NCBI GenBank assembly: GCA_014383605.1
Contig: JACNHM010000383.1
Location: 1 to 33,524, forward strand
Source of the DNA: Chloroflexota bacterium
GTDB lineage: Bacteria; Chloroflexota; Anaerolineae; UBA3071
Length of the DNA stretch: 33,524 nucleotides
Direction of reading: 5' to 3'
The translations under genes and the position numbers were made by a program. The notes under the pieces were generated by a model that did no database searches, was not told where the DNA came from, and saw nothing but the letters and a program-made list of their open reading frames with translations. Below, piece by piece: positions 23,542-32,284 of the stretch (position 1 is its first letter; the number at the start of each line of letters is the position of its first letter).

Positions 23542-25212
23542 GTGGTCAACCTCTTCGTCACGCCGCTGGGACCGGGGCTTGTTCTGCTGCTGGCAGCCTT
23601 AGCTCTGACCTTTGTGCGGCGCAGGCTGCCCCGCTGGGTGTCTCTGGTCATCGCCCTTCTGGCGATCATCAGCGCCGGCGGACTGCTCCTATGGCTGGTC
23701 GCCTCCGGGCAACCAGGTCAGTTCGCCTGGGCCTGGGATCCTGTGACGCTGCCCGGCGGCCTGTGGCAATGGCAGATAGACGGTTGGAGCTGGCTGGCGG
23801 TGCTCTTGCTGCTCCTGCTCGGCGTGGTGGCCATCCTCATGACCTGGGAGGAGCCGTCGGCAGGCCGTTCGCCCACGCTGGCGGCGACGCTGATGCTGCT
23901 GGCCGCCGCCTCGATCTTCATCTTCTCCGCCAATCTGCTGACCCTGGCAGCAAGCTGGGTCGTGCTGGACGTGGCCCTGGGACTCAGGGTCATGGCGGAG
24001 CGTAGGGGCGACCCTTGTGGTCGCCCCTGGGCGCTGAACAGCCTGGGCACCCTGCTCTTGCTCGGAGCGTTGCTCTTTGCCGGACCGGAGGGAGCCCAGC
24101 AAGCGCTGTCGGCGGAGACAGCCCCCCTCAGCGTGCTGGCCCTGTTGCTGGCTGCCCTGCTGCGCTGCGGCGCCTACCCTCTCCACATCTGGCTGCTGCC
24201 ACAGGAGCCGCGCGGCCGCAGCGGCCTGATCACCTTGCACCTCATCGCGCCGCTGACGGGCCTCTGGCTGCTGGGGCGGGCGCATGGTCTGGCCGGGCCG
24301 TACTACCGCTTGCAGCCGGCGTGGGCGGCGGTGGGCGTGCTGGGCATGTTAGGCAGCGGGCTGGCGGCCTGGTTGGCGGAGGAGGAAGGCCCGCGCACGG
24401 CGTGGGTGGCGATCAACCGCATCAGCCTGACCGTGCTGGCCGCGGCACTGGCGCCTGAGCAGGGCCCCGCAGCCATCGCCTGGCCGCTGACAATGCTGAC
24501 CCTGGGCGTGGGCAGCCTGATCGTGGGTCAGGCCATCAGCCGGCGGTGGGGCTGGCGGCAGCTTCTGGGGCTGGCTGTCCTGACCCTCATCGGCTTTCCG
24601 GGAACCCCTGGTTTCCCGGCCCGCTTTGTGCTGTCTCAACTGACAACCCTGCCCATCCTCTTCTCGCCCCTCTGGCTGCTGGCTTTGCTGGCGGAGACGT
24701 TACTCGCCGCGGCGCTGCTGCCTGCCCTTCTGTGCAGAGGTGCGGAGGTGCGGAGGTGCGGAGGTGCTCCTTTGCTCCCCTGCTCCCCTGCTCCCTTGCT
24801 CCTCTGCTCCCTGATCCCCGCCGTGCTGCTGGCCGTGCCCCTGCTCATCTGGGGCTTGCAGCCGCCCTTCCTGGCCAGTTTCGCCGGACTGCCTGGGGAA
24901 GACCCGATCTTCCAGCCCCTGCTCGCGCAAGCGCGCCAGATCTCGCCACTCACCTGGGTGAGTTTGTTGCTGCCGTGGGCCGCCGGCGCGCTGCTGGCCT
25001 GGCGGAGGGAGCGGCTACTGGCCGGACTGCGTGGCGGACGGGAAGCGGTGGAGCGGGTCGTTCGCCTGGAATGGGGCTACCGTGCTCTGGGCTGGGCAGT
25101 GGAGCGGATCGCCGACGTGCTGCGGGGACTGGGCACCGTGGTGGAAGGCGAGGGGTATCTGGGCTGGCTGGGATTGGCGGCACTGCTCGGCTGGCTGTTG
25201 TGGAATCTGTAG
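23542..25212 (+). CDS. Complex I/Mrp antiporter-like membrane subunit (NuoL-like, divergent)
   Basis: Polytopic protein of 556 residues related to the proton-channel subunits of complex I and Mrp/Hyf systems. Family landmarks: GWSWLAVLLLLLLG, ANLLTLAASW, RCGAYPLHIWLLP (compare KSAQLPLQTWL in NuoL) and LIGFPGTPGFPARF (compare GxPxxxGFxxK). The lysines at both landmarks are arginines here, and the usual WE after the NLL motif is WVVLD. Two repeats are inserted in frame: the hairpin at 24004-24028 (coding RRGDPCGRP) and an octad array at 24738-24809 (24 codons). The C-terminus has an amphipathic stretch (about 475-540) before a last helix. GTG start with AAGGAG 8 nt upstream. Ion-pumping ability is doubtful. 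Confidence 0.78.
   Translation: MVNLFVTPLGPGLVLLLAALALTFVRRRLPRWVSLVIALLAIISAGGLLLWLVASGQPGQFAWAWDPVTLPGGLWQWQIDGWSWLAVLLLLLLGVVAILMTWEEPSAGRSPTLAATLMLLAAASIFIFSANLLTLAASWVVLDVALGLRVMAERRGDPCGRPWALNSLGTLLLLGALLFAGPEGAQQALSAETAPLSVLALLLAALLRCGAYPLHIWLLPQEPRGRSGLITLHLIAPLTGLWLLGRAHGLAGPYYRLQPAWAAVGVLGMLGSGLAAWLAEEEGPRTAWVAINRISLTVLAAALAPEQGPAAIAWPLTMLTLGVGSLIVGQAISRRWGWRQLLGLAVLTLIGFPGTPGFPARFVLSQLTTLPILFSPLWLLALLAETLLAAALLPALLCRGAEVRRCGGAPLLPCSPAPLLLCSLIPAVLLAVPLLIWGLQPPFLASFAGLPGEDPIFQPLLAQARQISPLTWVSLLLPWAAGALLAWRRERLLAGLRGGREAVERVVRLEWGYRALGWAVERIADVLRGLGTVVEGEGYLGWLGLAALLGWLLWNL
24004..24028. repeat. REP-like palindrome, AGGGGCGACC family (copy 2), in coding frame
   Basis: Perfect 10-bp arms AGGGGCGACC (24004-24013) and GGTCGCCCCT (24019-24028) around a CTTGT loop. 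Same element as 5952-5975, reversed. Confidence 0.85.
24738..24809. repeat. Octad array inside the NuoL-like gene
   Basis: Nine 8-bp units: AGGTGCGG three times and AGGTGCTC, then CTTTGCTC and CCCTGCTC-type units. 72 bp equals 24 codons, so the frame is kept; it encodes a Cys/Leu/Pro-rich loop. Confidence 0.85.
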
Positions 25213-25213
25213 G

Positions 25214-25248
25214 TTGGAAGTTGGAGGTTGGATGTTGGACATTGGAAG
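25214..25248. repeat. Heptad array carrying a start codon and ribosome site
   Basis: Five perfect units of form TTGGANN (TTGGAAG, TTGGAGG, TTGGATG, TTGGACA, TTGGAAG), starting right after the previous stop. The second unit supplies GGAGG and the third the ATG of the next gene. Confidence 0.9.
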
Positions 25249-25945
25249 CCAGATCCCGCTGCTGACCGGTCCCTGGATCGTCGCCGGAGCGGGACTGTGC
25301 GCGGCGCTGATCGTCGTCCTGGCCGACTGGCGTCTGTCCCTGCTGGCCTTCGCGGCCCAGGCGGTGTTGCTGACGCTGCTGAGCAGGCGGCTGCTGCCTT
25401 TCCAATGGGCCGCGCTGCGCATGCTGGTGGGCGGGCTGGTTGCCGTGCTCTGGTTCATCTCGGCGCGATGGGTGCGCTGGGGAGAGCGGCAGGAACCGGC
25501 CCGTTGGTGGCTGCTACGCCGCGGGCGGGGCGAGCGCTGGCCCCTCCTGTCCACCGTGACCCTGCTGCGCCTGCTGGCCGTCGGCCTGGCCGGGCTGGTC
25601 TTCTTTCGCTTGCCAGGCCGTCTGACGTTGCCCGTGCTCCCCTCTGACCTGGCCCTGGCCTGCACCTGGCTGTGGCTGATGGGCTTCCTGGCCCTGGCTC
25701 TCAGCGACGAGCCGCTGAGGGCGGGACTGGGCCTGATCACCATCTCCGCCGGCTTCCAGCTCTTCTACGCCGCGCTGGAGCCTACGGCCAGGGCGGTCGG
25801 TCTGCTGGGCAGCCTGGATCTGCTGCTGGGCCTGGCCATAGCTTACCTGATGGTGGCCCGCGGCGTGGCCGGGCGGCCGCGTCTGGCGCGGCGGTTGGGC
25901 CTGCCGCCGCTGCAAGAGGCCACCTCCGAGGAGGCCAACACGTGA
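25232..25945 (+). CDS. Membrane protein, possibly HyfE/NuoK-like
   Basis: Sits between two antiporter-like genes and overlaps the next by 4 bp (GTGA). The 237 residues hold about six hydrophobic helices. The segment LSDEPLRAGLGLITISAGFQLFYAALEP followed by LGSLDLLLGLAIAYLMVARG resembles the NuoK/HyfE/MrpC fold region (basic or acidic loop, GLxLIxxG, then a last helix), but the match is loose. ATG 25232 lies 4 nt after GGAGG, both inside a heptad array, so the first few residues (MLDIGS) come from repeat sequence. The longer upstream frame overlaps the previous gene and is not hydrophobic. Start and family call are both moderate. Confidence 0.65.
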   Translation: MLDIGSQIPLLTGPWIVAGAGLCAALIVVLADWRLSLLAFAAQAVLLTLLSRRLLPFQWAALRMLVGGLVAVLWFISARWVRWGERQEPARWWLLRRGRGERWPLLSTVTLLRLLAVGLAGLVFFRLPGRLTLPVLPSDLALACTWLWLMGFLALALSDEPLRAGLGLITISAGFQLFYAALEPTARAVGLLGSLDLLLGLAIAYLMVARGVAGRPRLARRLGLPPLQEATSEEANT

Positions 25946-27351
25946 TCGCCGGACCGGCGCTCGTGCTGGGCTTGCCGCTGCTGGCGGCGGCGCTGGTCTA
26001 CCTGCTGCGCCGCTGGGCGCTGGCCGCGGCCGCGCTGGCCACCATCGTCGCCGCGGCGCTGGCCTGGATGGTCTGGCACTGGCCGCCACAGGCGCTGGTG
26101 CTCTTGCTGGGCCGCACGCTGGTGATGGGCCAGCCGGTGACGCTGCTGGGCCAGGAGTTGGTTCTCACGCCAGTTGCCCAGCCCCTGCTCACTTTCACCT
26201 GCGCCCTGGCCGCCGTCTGCTTCCTCTACGCCGGGAGCGTCTCCCAGGGACGATCCTTCTTCCCCTTCGGGCTGGCACTGCTGAGCCTGTTCAACGCCGC
26301 CGTGCTCACGCAGCCGCTGACGCGAGCGCCGCTGCTGCTGGCCTTCGCCGCCGCGCTGGCCGTCTACGTCATCCAGGCCGGACGCCCCGGCTCCACGCGC
26401 GGCGCGCTGCGCTGGCTGCTCTTCCCGGTGTTGGCTTTCCCCTTCTTCCTCGTTGCCGCCTGGTACCTCGGCCAGTTACCCCTCAACCCCGATGACCCTG
26501 CGCCCTTCGCCGCCGCGGCGCGGCTCATGACCTACGGCTTCCTGTTTCTGCTGATGGCCGTGCCGCTGCACGGCGCGGTGCCCGCTCTGACCGCCGAGGC
26601 GCCGCCGCTGGTCAGCGCCTTCCTGCTGCTCAGCCACAACGGGGTGGTGCTCTTCCTGCTCAACGCCCTGCTGCGCGCCTACCCCTGGCTGGCCAACTAT
26701 CACGACGTCTCCCGCTGGCTGCTGTGGTTGGGCCTGATCACCGCCGGCTGGAGCGGCCTGCTGGCCGCCGGACAGCGGGAGTTTGGGCGGCTGTGGGGCT
26801 ACGCGTCGCTGTTCGATTTCGGCTGCCTGCTGGTCGCGCTGGGTCTGGGGGCGCCTGTGGGGTTGCCGCTGGCCACGTCCCTGTTCATCGCCCGCGCCGC
26901 GGCGCTGCTGCTGGGGGCGATGGGATTGGCCACGCTGCGCCACCGCGCCAGGGGTGATAGCTTCCAACGCGTCAGCGGCACGGCGAGGCGGCTGCCGTGG
27001 AGTGTGGCCGCATTGCTGGCCGGCGGATTGGCGCTGGCCGGCTTCCCGCTGACCGTGGGCTTCCCCGGCCACTGGACGCTGCTGCAATACCTGGGGCAAC
27101 AGACGCCGCGGGCGGCGATCATCCTGCTGCTGGGAGCAGTCGGTGTGATCGTCGGCTACCTGCGAGGGTTGCGGGCGCTGCTCGGCCCCCTGCACGATCG
27201 GGAGGTGGAACGGGAGCCGCGCCTGGCCAGCGGGCTGGTGGCCGTCTTGCTGCTGCTCTGCCTGCTGTTGTGCCTGCGGCCGCAGCTTCTGACTGAACTG
27301 GTGTCCACCATCACCGCGGCGCTGGGCACCGTCGCCGAAGTGCGCCTGTAG
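25942..27351 (+). CDS. Complex I antiporter-like membrane subunit (NuoM/NuoN-like, divergent)
   Basis: 469 residues, about 13 hydrophobic helices. The landmark MAVPLHGAVPALTAEAPPLVSAFLL (about 205-229) corresponds to [23 protein letters not shown] of NuoM, and GFPLTVGFPGHW (368-379) to GxPPTxGFxGKF. The conserved channel lysine before VPLHG is a leucine. The next-helix lysine is replaced by the SHNG region and the terminal-helix lysine by H378. Thus most residues thought to carry protons in this family are missing. GTG start with AGGAGG 7 nt upstream, in GTGA overlap with the previous stop. A strong terminator follows at 27442. No other complex I gene is in the window. Confidence 0.78.
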   Translation: MIAGPALVLGLPLLAAALVYLLRRWALAAAALATIVAAALAWMVWHWPPQALVLLLGRTLVMGQPVTLLGQELVLTPVAQPLLTFTCALAAVCFLYAGSVSQGRSFFPFGLALLSLFNAAVLTQPLTRAPLLLAFAAALAVYVIQAGRPGSTRGALRWLLFPVLAFPFFLVAAWYLGQLPLNPDDPAPFAAAARLMTYGFLFLLMAVPLHGAVPALTAEAPPLVSAFLLLSHNGVVLFLLNALLRAYPWLANYHDVSRWLLWLGLITAGWSGLLAAGQREFGRLWGYASLFDFGCLLVALGLGAPVGLPLATSLFIARAAALLLGAMGLATLRHRARGDSFQRVSGTARRLPWSVAALLAGGLALAGFPLTVGFPGHWTLLQYLGQQTPRAAIILLLGAVGVIVGYLRGLRALLGPLHDREVEREPRLASGLVAVLLLLCLLLCLRPQLLTELVSTITAALGTVAEVRL

Positions 27352-27367
27352 GAAAGCCCACGTTCAA

Positions 27368-27423
27368 GGCGGTCTCCTGACCGCCGTCCCAGTCCACTGG
27401 CTGCCGGTCGGGAGACCAGCAGG
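27368..27423. repeat. Palindromic element after the antiporter-like operon
   Basis: GGCGGTC (27368-27374) and GACCGCC (27379-27385) form a perfect stem with a TCCT loop. A related GGTCGGGAGACC follows near 27406-27417, complementary to GGTCTCC of the first part, so a larger fold is possible. Confidence 0.6.
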
Positions 27424-27441
27424 AAACTGGATAGACGCGCA

Positions 27442-27478
27442 AAGCCCACCGATCCTCGGCGACCGGTGGGCTTCTTCT
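27442..27478 (+). terminator. Rho-independent terminator of the antiporter-like operon
   Basis: AAGCCCACCG (27442-27451) pairs perfectly with CGGTGGGCTT (27464-27473) around a 12-nt loop, followed by the T-rich CTTCT. It separates this operon from the convergent groEL. Confidence 0.8.
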
Positions 27479-27481
27479 AGG

Positions 27482-27544
27482 ACGTAAAACGTGATGCGTA
27501 AAACGTAATCTCGCTTCACGTTTTACGTTTTACGTTTCACGGAG
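27482..27544. repeat. Heptad array next to the groEL stop
   Basis: Nine 7-bp units in one register: ACGTAAA, ACGTGAT, GCGTAAA, ACGTAAT, a CTCGCTT hinge, then CACGTTT, TACGTTT (twice) and CACGGAG. The arms are complementary. It ends one base before the groEL stop codon. Confidence 0.9.
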
Positions 27545-27545
27545 A

Positions 27546-29186
<1,641 letters not shown>

Positions 29187-29266
29187 CTAATACTTGCTTG
29201 GATTTGACAACAGGTGTTCAGCCGGCTGCGCACAATGATGGTGTACCGGCAGGAGTAGGATGGATG

Positions 29267-29357
29267 TTGGAAGTTGGATGTTTGATGTTGGACTTTCCGT
29301 TTTCCATTCTCCAACCTCTATGCTCCAATCTCTAATCTCCATCCTCTGTCTTCCAAC
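29267..29357. repeat. Heptad array between groES and groEL
   Basis: Thirteen 7-bp units in one register (91 bp): four of the TTGGATG theme, then nine of the inverted theme (CTCCAAC, CTCCAAT, CTCTAAT, TTCCAAC). It ends on the first base of the groES stop codon. Confidence 0.9.
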
Positions 29358-29644
29358 TACCCGATCAGAGCCAGGATGTCGCTCTCTTTCAGGATGAGCA
29401 ACTTCTGGTCATCCACTTTGACCTCGGTGCCAGCATACTTGGCGTAGAGCACCCGGTCTCCTTCCTTGACATCCATGGGGATGCGATCGCCATCCTCGTC
29501 GCGGCGTCCCGGGCCAACGGCCAGGACCTCGCCTTCCTGTGGCTTTTCCTTTGCCGTCTCCGGCAGGATGATGCCGCTGGGGGTGCGTTCCTCGCGCTCG
29601 ATCGGCTTGACGACGATGCGGTCACCAAGTGGCTTCAGATTCAT
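29357..29644 (-). CDS. groES: Co-chaperonin GroES (10 kDa)
   Basis: Lid of the GroEL chamber. The 95 residues start [16 protein letters not shown]. They contain the mobile loop [19 protein letters not shown], then [20 protein letters not shown] and the terminal [12 protein letters not shown] strong AAGGAGGT site lies 10 nt upstream of ATG 29644. Expression is controlled by the promoter at 29733-29761 and the CIRCE element, so heat induction through HrcA is expected. The stop codon touches a heptad array. Confidence 0.98.
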   Translation of the reverse strand: MNLKPLGDRIVVKPIEREERTPSGIILPETAKEKPQEGEVLAVGPGRRDEDGDRIPMDVKEGDRVLYAKYAGTEVKVDDQKLLILKESDILALIG

Positions 29645-29696
29645 GGTTTCACGACCTCCTTTTGTGATGTTGTTGTTGATTAACGCGACAAGCGTG

Positions 29697-29723
29697 TTAG
29701 CACTCGCAAGGCGAGAGTGCTAA
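29697..29723 (-). promoter_or_regulatory. CIRCE operator (HrcA binding site)
   Basis: TTAGCACTC (29697-29705), a 9-nt spacer, GAGTGCTAA (29715-29723): an exact CIRCE inverted repeat. It sits over the predicted transcription start of groESL. Confidence 0.97.
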
Positions 29724-29732
29724 CACAGCGCT

Positions 29733-29761
29733 ATTCTACACCAAGTGCGGAATCTTGGCAA
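29733..29761 (-). promoter_or_regulatory. groESL promoter
   Basis: Minus strand: TTGCCA (29756-29761), 17-bp spacer, TAGAAT (29733-29738). CIRCE begins 9 bp downstream. Confidence 0.8.
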
Positions 29762-29784
29762 ATCCGGAATCGCAGATGAGTCGC

Positions 29785-29861
29785 AACGTGAAACGTGATG
29801 CGTGATCCGTGCCCCCGTGGGATGCTCGTGTCACGCATCATTCGTCGCGCATCACGAAGCC
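29785..29861. repeat. Heptad array upstream of groES and the efflux operon
   Basis: Eleven 7-bp units: AACGTGA twice, TGCGTGA and TCCGTGC, a GC-rich middle, then CGCATCA, TTCGTCG, CGCATCA and CGAAGCC. A small CATGAC/GTCATG hairpin follows at 29871-29886. Confidence 0.8.
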
Positions 29862-29919
29862 ATGACTTTCGTCATGGGTGCAGAACTGACCAACAGCACT
29901 ACCGCAGGCCTCTGATTTC

Positions 29920-29928
29920 TGCTAGGAT
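29920..29928 (+). promoter_or_regulatory. Candidate extended -10 promoter of the efflux operon
   Basis: TGCTAGGAT matches TGn plus a -10-like TAGGAT, without a good -35 box. A small AACCCC/GGGGTT hairpin (29938-29954) would open the leader, before the AGGGAGG ribosome site (29962-29968). Confidence 0.4.
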
Positions 29929-29978
29929 GCAGACAAGAACCCCGTGATGGGGTTAGCACACAGGGAGGGAAAAACGAG

Positions 29979-31571
29979 ATGAAGACCTTCAAAACCGTAC
30001 TGAAGATCGGCGGCATCGTGATGGCGGCCCTGGTCTTGATTGCCGGGGTGGGCTTTGTCCTGCGGCGACAGTCGTCCCCATCTTCCGCAGCCGTGGCCAC
30101 GGAACCCACCGTCACTGTCACCCGGGGCAGCATCGAGGAGACCGTCAGCGCTACCGGCAATGTGGTCGCCGAGCGTCAGGCCACGCTGGCCTTTGAGCTG
30201 AGCGGCCGCATCACCGAGGTGCTAGTCAAGGAGGGGCAGCAGGTCGAGGCCGGGCAGGTGTTGGCCCGGCTGGATACGGCCTCGCTGGAATGGCAGGTGG
30301 CCGTCGCCGAGGCGGGCCTGGCCACGGCCCAGGGCCGCCTGGCCCAGGTCCAGGAGCCGCCCAGTGAAGAGGACCTGGCTTCGGCCCGAGCGGCCCTGGA
30401 TAAGGCCCTGGCCGGCTACGAGGACGTGAAGGACGGGCCGGCGGCCGCGGAGATCGCTTCGGCCCGCGCTGCCGTGGCCAGTGCCAAAGCGAACTACCAG
30501 GACGTAAAAGACGGCCCGACCGAGGAGGAGCTGGCATCGGCGAAGGCAGTCCTGGATAGCGCCGAGGCGGCACTGGAGCAGGCTCAGGCAAAATACGACG
30601 AGGTGAAGCACATGCCCAACATCGGGATGTTGCCGCAATCGTTGGACCTGGAGAACGCTACCATCGAGGTGGAGCGGGCTCAGGCCAACTATGATGAGCT
30701 GGCAAACCATCCCACCGAAAGCGAGCTGGCCTCGGCGGCGGCCCAGGTGGCCTCGGCTGAAGCCGCCCTGGCCGGCCTGTTGGACAAACCAACCGAAGCC
30801 GAATTAGCCTCGGCGGCGGCCCAGGTAGCCTCGGCCGAAGCCACTCTGGCCGACCTGCTGGACCGGCCCGATGCCGAGGACGTGGCCGTCTACCAGGCCG
30901 AGGTGGAGGAGGCTGCTCTGTCGCTGGCCCAGGCCGAAGATCAGCTCCAAGATGCCCTGATCATCGCGCCTTTCGACGGCACGGTCCTGGAGGTGCTCGT
31001 CGAGGAGGGCGAGTGGGCGACGACCGGTTCGCCGGCCATACTCCTGGCCGCTCCCGAGCCGCTGATCTTGGACCTGGACGTGGACGAGGTGGACGTGGCC
31101 CAGATCGCTGAGGGGCAGACAGCGTATCTGTCCTTCGACGCCCTGGACGACGCCGAGGTTGCCGGCACGGTGACCTACATCGCGCCCTCGTCCACCGACG
31201 TGAGCGGCGCGGTAGCCTACGGCGTGGAGATCAGCTTCGATCCAGGAGTTCTGCCCATTCGCCTGGGCATGACGGCCGACGTGGACATCGTGGTGGCCCG
31301 CGCCGACGATGCGCTGCTGGTTCCCAACCGAGCCGTCGAAGCCGACCGGGAGGCGGGCCGCTACTATGTAACCCGCCAAAAGGCCGGTGGCACGACCGAG
31401 CGGTTGGAGGTGCGCATCGGCCTGCGCGACGGCAGCCAGACCGAGATCCTGGAGGGCCTGAGCGATGGGGATCGCTTGGTCCTGCCGCAGGTGGCGGGAC
31501 AGGATGGAAGTGAAGAGGCACAGGCACCGGGACTCTTGGGTGGCATGAGGCCAGGAGGGCGGGGGCCATGA
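29979..31571 (+). CDS. HlyD/MacA-type periplasmic adaptor (membrane fusion) protein
   Basis: Adaptor of an ABC efflux or export complex, anchored by one N-terminal helix (about 9-28). A biotinyl-lipoyl half (about 72-100, SGRITEVLVKEGQQVEAGQVLARLD) is followed by a very long helical region (about 103-325). The second lipoyl half (IIAPFDGTVLEVLVEEGE) and beta-barrel domains complete it. The helical region is built of about 26-residue repeats of the form PTExELASAxAxVASAEAxLxxLLDxP, clearest at 155-180, 246-271 and 272-297. The end is Gly/Arg-rich. At 530 residues it is longer than MacA (~370). It overlaps the ATPase gene by 4 bp (ATGA). Confidence 0.92.
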   Translation: MKTFKTVLKIGGIVMAALVLIAGVGFVLRRQSSPSSAAVATEPTVTVTRGSIEETVSATGNVVAERQATLAFELSGRITEVLVKEGQQVEAGQVLARLDTASLEWQVAVAEAGLATAQGRLAQVQEPPSEEDLASARAALDKALAGYEDVKDGPAAAEIASARAAVASAKANYQDVKDGPTEEELASAKAVLDSAEAALEQAQAKYDEVKHMPNIGMLPQSLDLENATIEVERAQANYDELANHPTESELASAAAQVASAEAALAGLLDKPTEAELASAAAQVASAEATLADLLDRPDAEDVAVYQAEVEEAALSLAQAEDQLQDALIIAPFDGTVLEVLVEEGEWATTGSPAILLAAPEPLILDLDVDEVDVAQIAEGQTAYLSFDALDDAEVAGTVTYIAPSSTDVSGAVAYGVEISFDPGVLPIRLGMTADVDIVVARADDALLVPNRAVEADREAGRYYVTRQKAGGTTERLEVRIGLRDGSQTEILEGLSDGDRLVLPQVAGQDGSEEAQAPGLLGGMRPGGRGP

Positions 31572-32284
31572 TCGACGTTCAGAACGTGACCAAGGTTCAC
31601 AAAATGGGCGAAATGGAGGTCCACGCCCTGCGCGGGGTGTCGTTCCAGGTCGAGGAAGGCGAGTTTTTGAGCATCATGGGGCCGTCGGGCTCAGGCAAAT
31701 CCACGCTGATGAACGTGCTGGGCTGCCTGGACTCGCCCACAGCGGGAGTGTACCACCTGCATGGCCAGGACGTGAGCCGGTTGAGTGATACGCAACTGGC
31801 CCGCATCCGCAATCGGGAGATCGGTTTCGTGTTCCAGATGTTCAACCTGCTGCCCCGCACCACGGCGCTGCGCCAGGTGGAATTGCCGCTGATGTACGCC
31901 GGCCTCGGCGCTCGCCAGCGCCGTCAGCGGGCAGAGGCGGCGCTGCAGGCCGTCGGCCTGGGCGAGCGGCTGGATCACAGGCCGGACGAGCTGTCGGGTG
32001 GGGAGCAGCAGCGGGTGGCCGTTGCCCGGGCGCTGGTGACCGAGCCGAGCATCATCCTGGCCGACGAGCCGACGGGCAACCTGGACACCCGATCGGGCAA
32101 CGAGATCTTGCGCATCTTTCAGCAGTTCAACGAGCGGGGCATCACCGTCATCTTTGTGACCCACGATCCGGAGACGGCGGCCTACAGCAGACGGGCCATC
32201 CACCTGCGGGATGGATTGATTGAAAAGGACGAAAGCCTTGCGAAGGTTCCAAACCTTCGCAAGGCTGGGGGGAGAAACCCATGA
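31568..32284 (+). CDS. MacB/LolD-type ABC transporter ATP-binding protein
   Basis: ATPase of the export complex. The 238 residues have Walker [10 protein letters not shown] (38-46), Q-loop [14 protein letters not shown], signature LSGGEQQR, Walker [13 protein letters not shown] and VTHDPE. All are typical of the LolD/MacB/FtsE group. The ATG overlaps the adaptor stop (ATGA), and the stop overlaps the permease ATG by 4 bp. The last ~12 residues ([13 protein letters not shown]) are written by a perfect 15-bp palindrome at 32234-32266, so the original protein probably ended near [10 protein letters not shown]. Confidence 0.95.
   Translation: MIDVQNVTKVHKMGEMEVHALRGVSFQVEEGEFLSIMGPSGSGKSTLMNVLGCLDSPTAGVYHLHGQDVSRLSDTQLARIRNREIGFVFQMFNLLPRTTALRQVELPLMYAGLGARQRRQRAEAALQAVGLGERLDHRPDELSGGEQQRVAVARALVTEPSIILADEPTGNLDTRSGNEILRIFQQFNERGITVIFVTHDPETAAYSRRAIHLRDGLIEKDESLAKVPNLRKAGGRNP
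32234..32266. repeat. Perfect 15-bp palindrome at the 3' end of the ATPase gene
   Basis: AGCCTTGCGAAGGTT (32234-32248), a 3-nt centre, AACCTTCGCAAGGCT (32252-32266). It lies in frame and 14 bp before the permease start. Confidence 0.9.

Noticed and set aside
23542..27351. A full NADH dehydrogenase (nuo) or Mrp operon
   Set aside because: Only three membrane genes are present; none of the NADH, Fe-S or quinone subunits or small Mrp genes is seen, and key lysines are missing.
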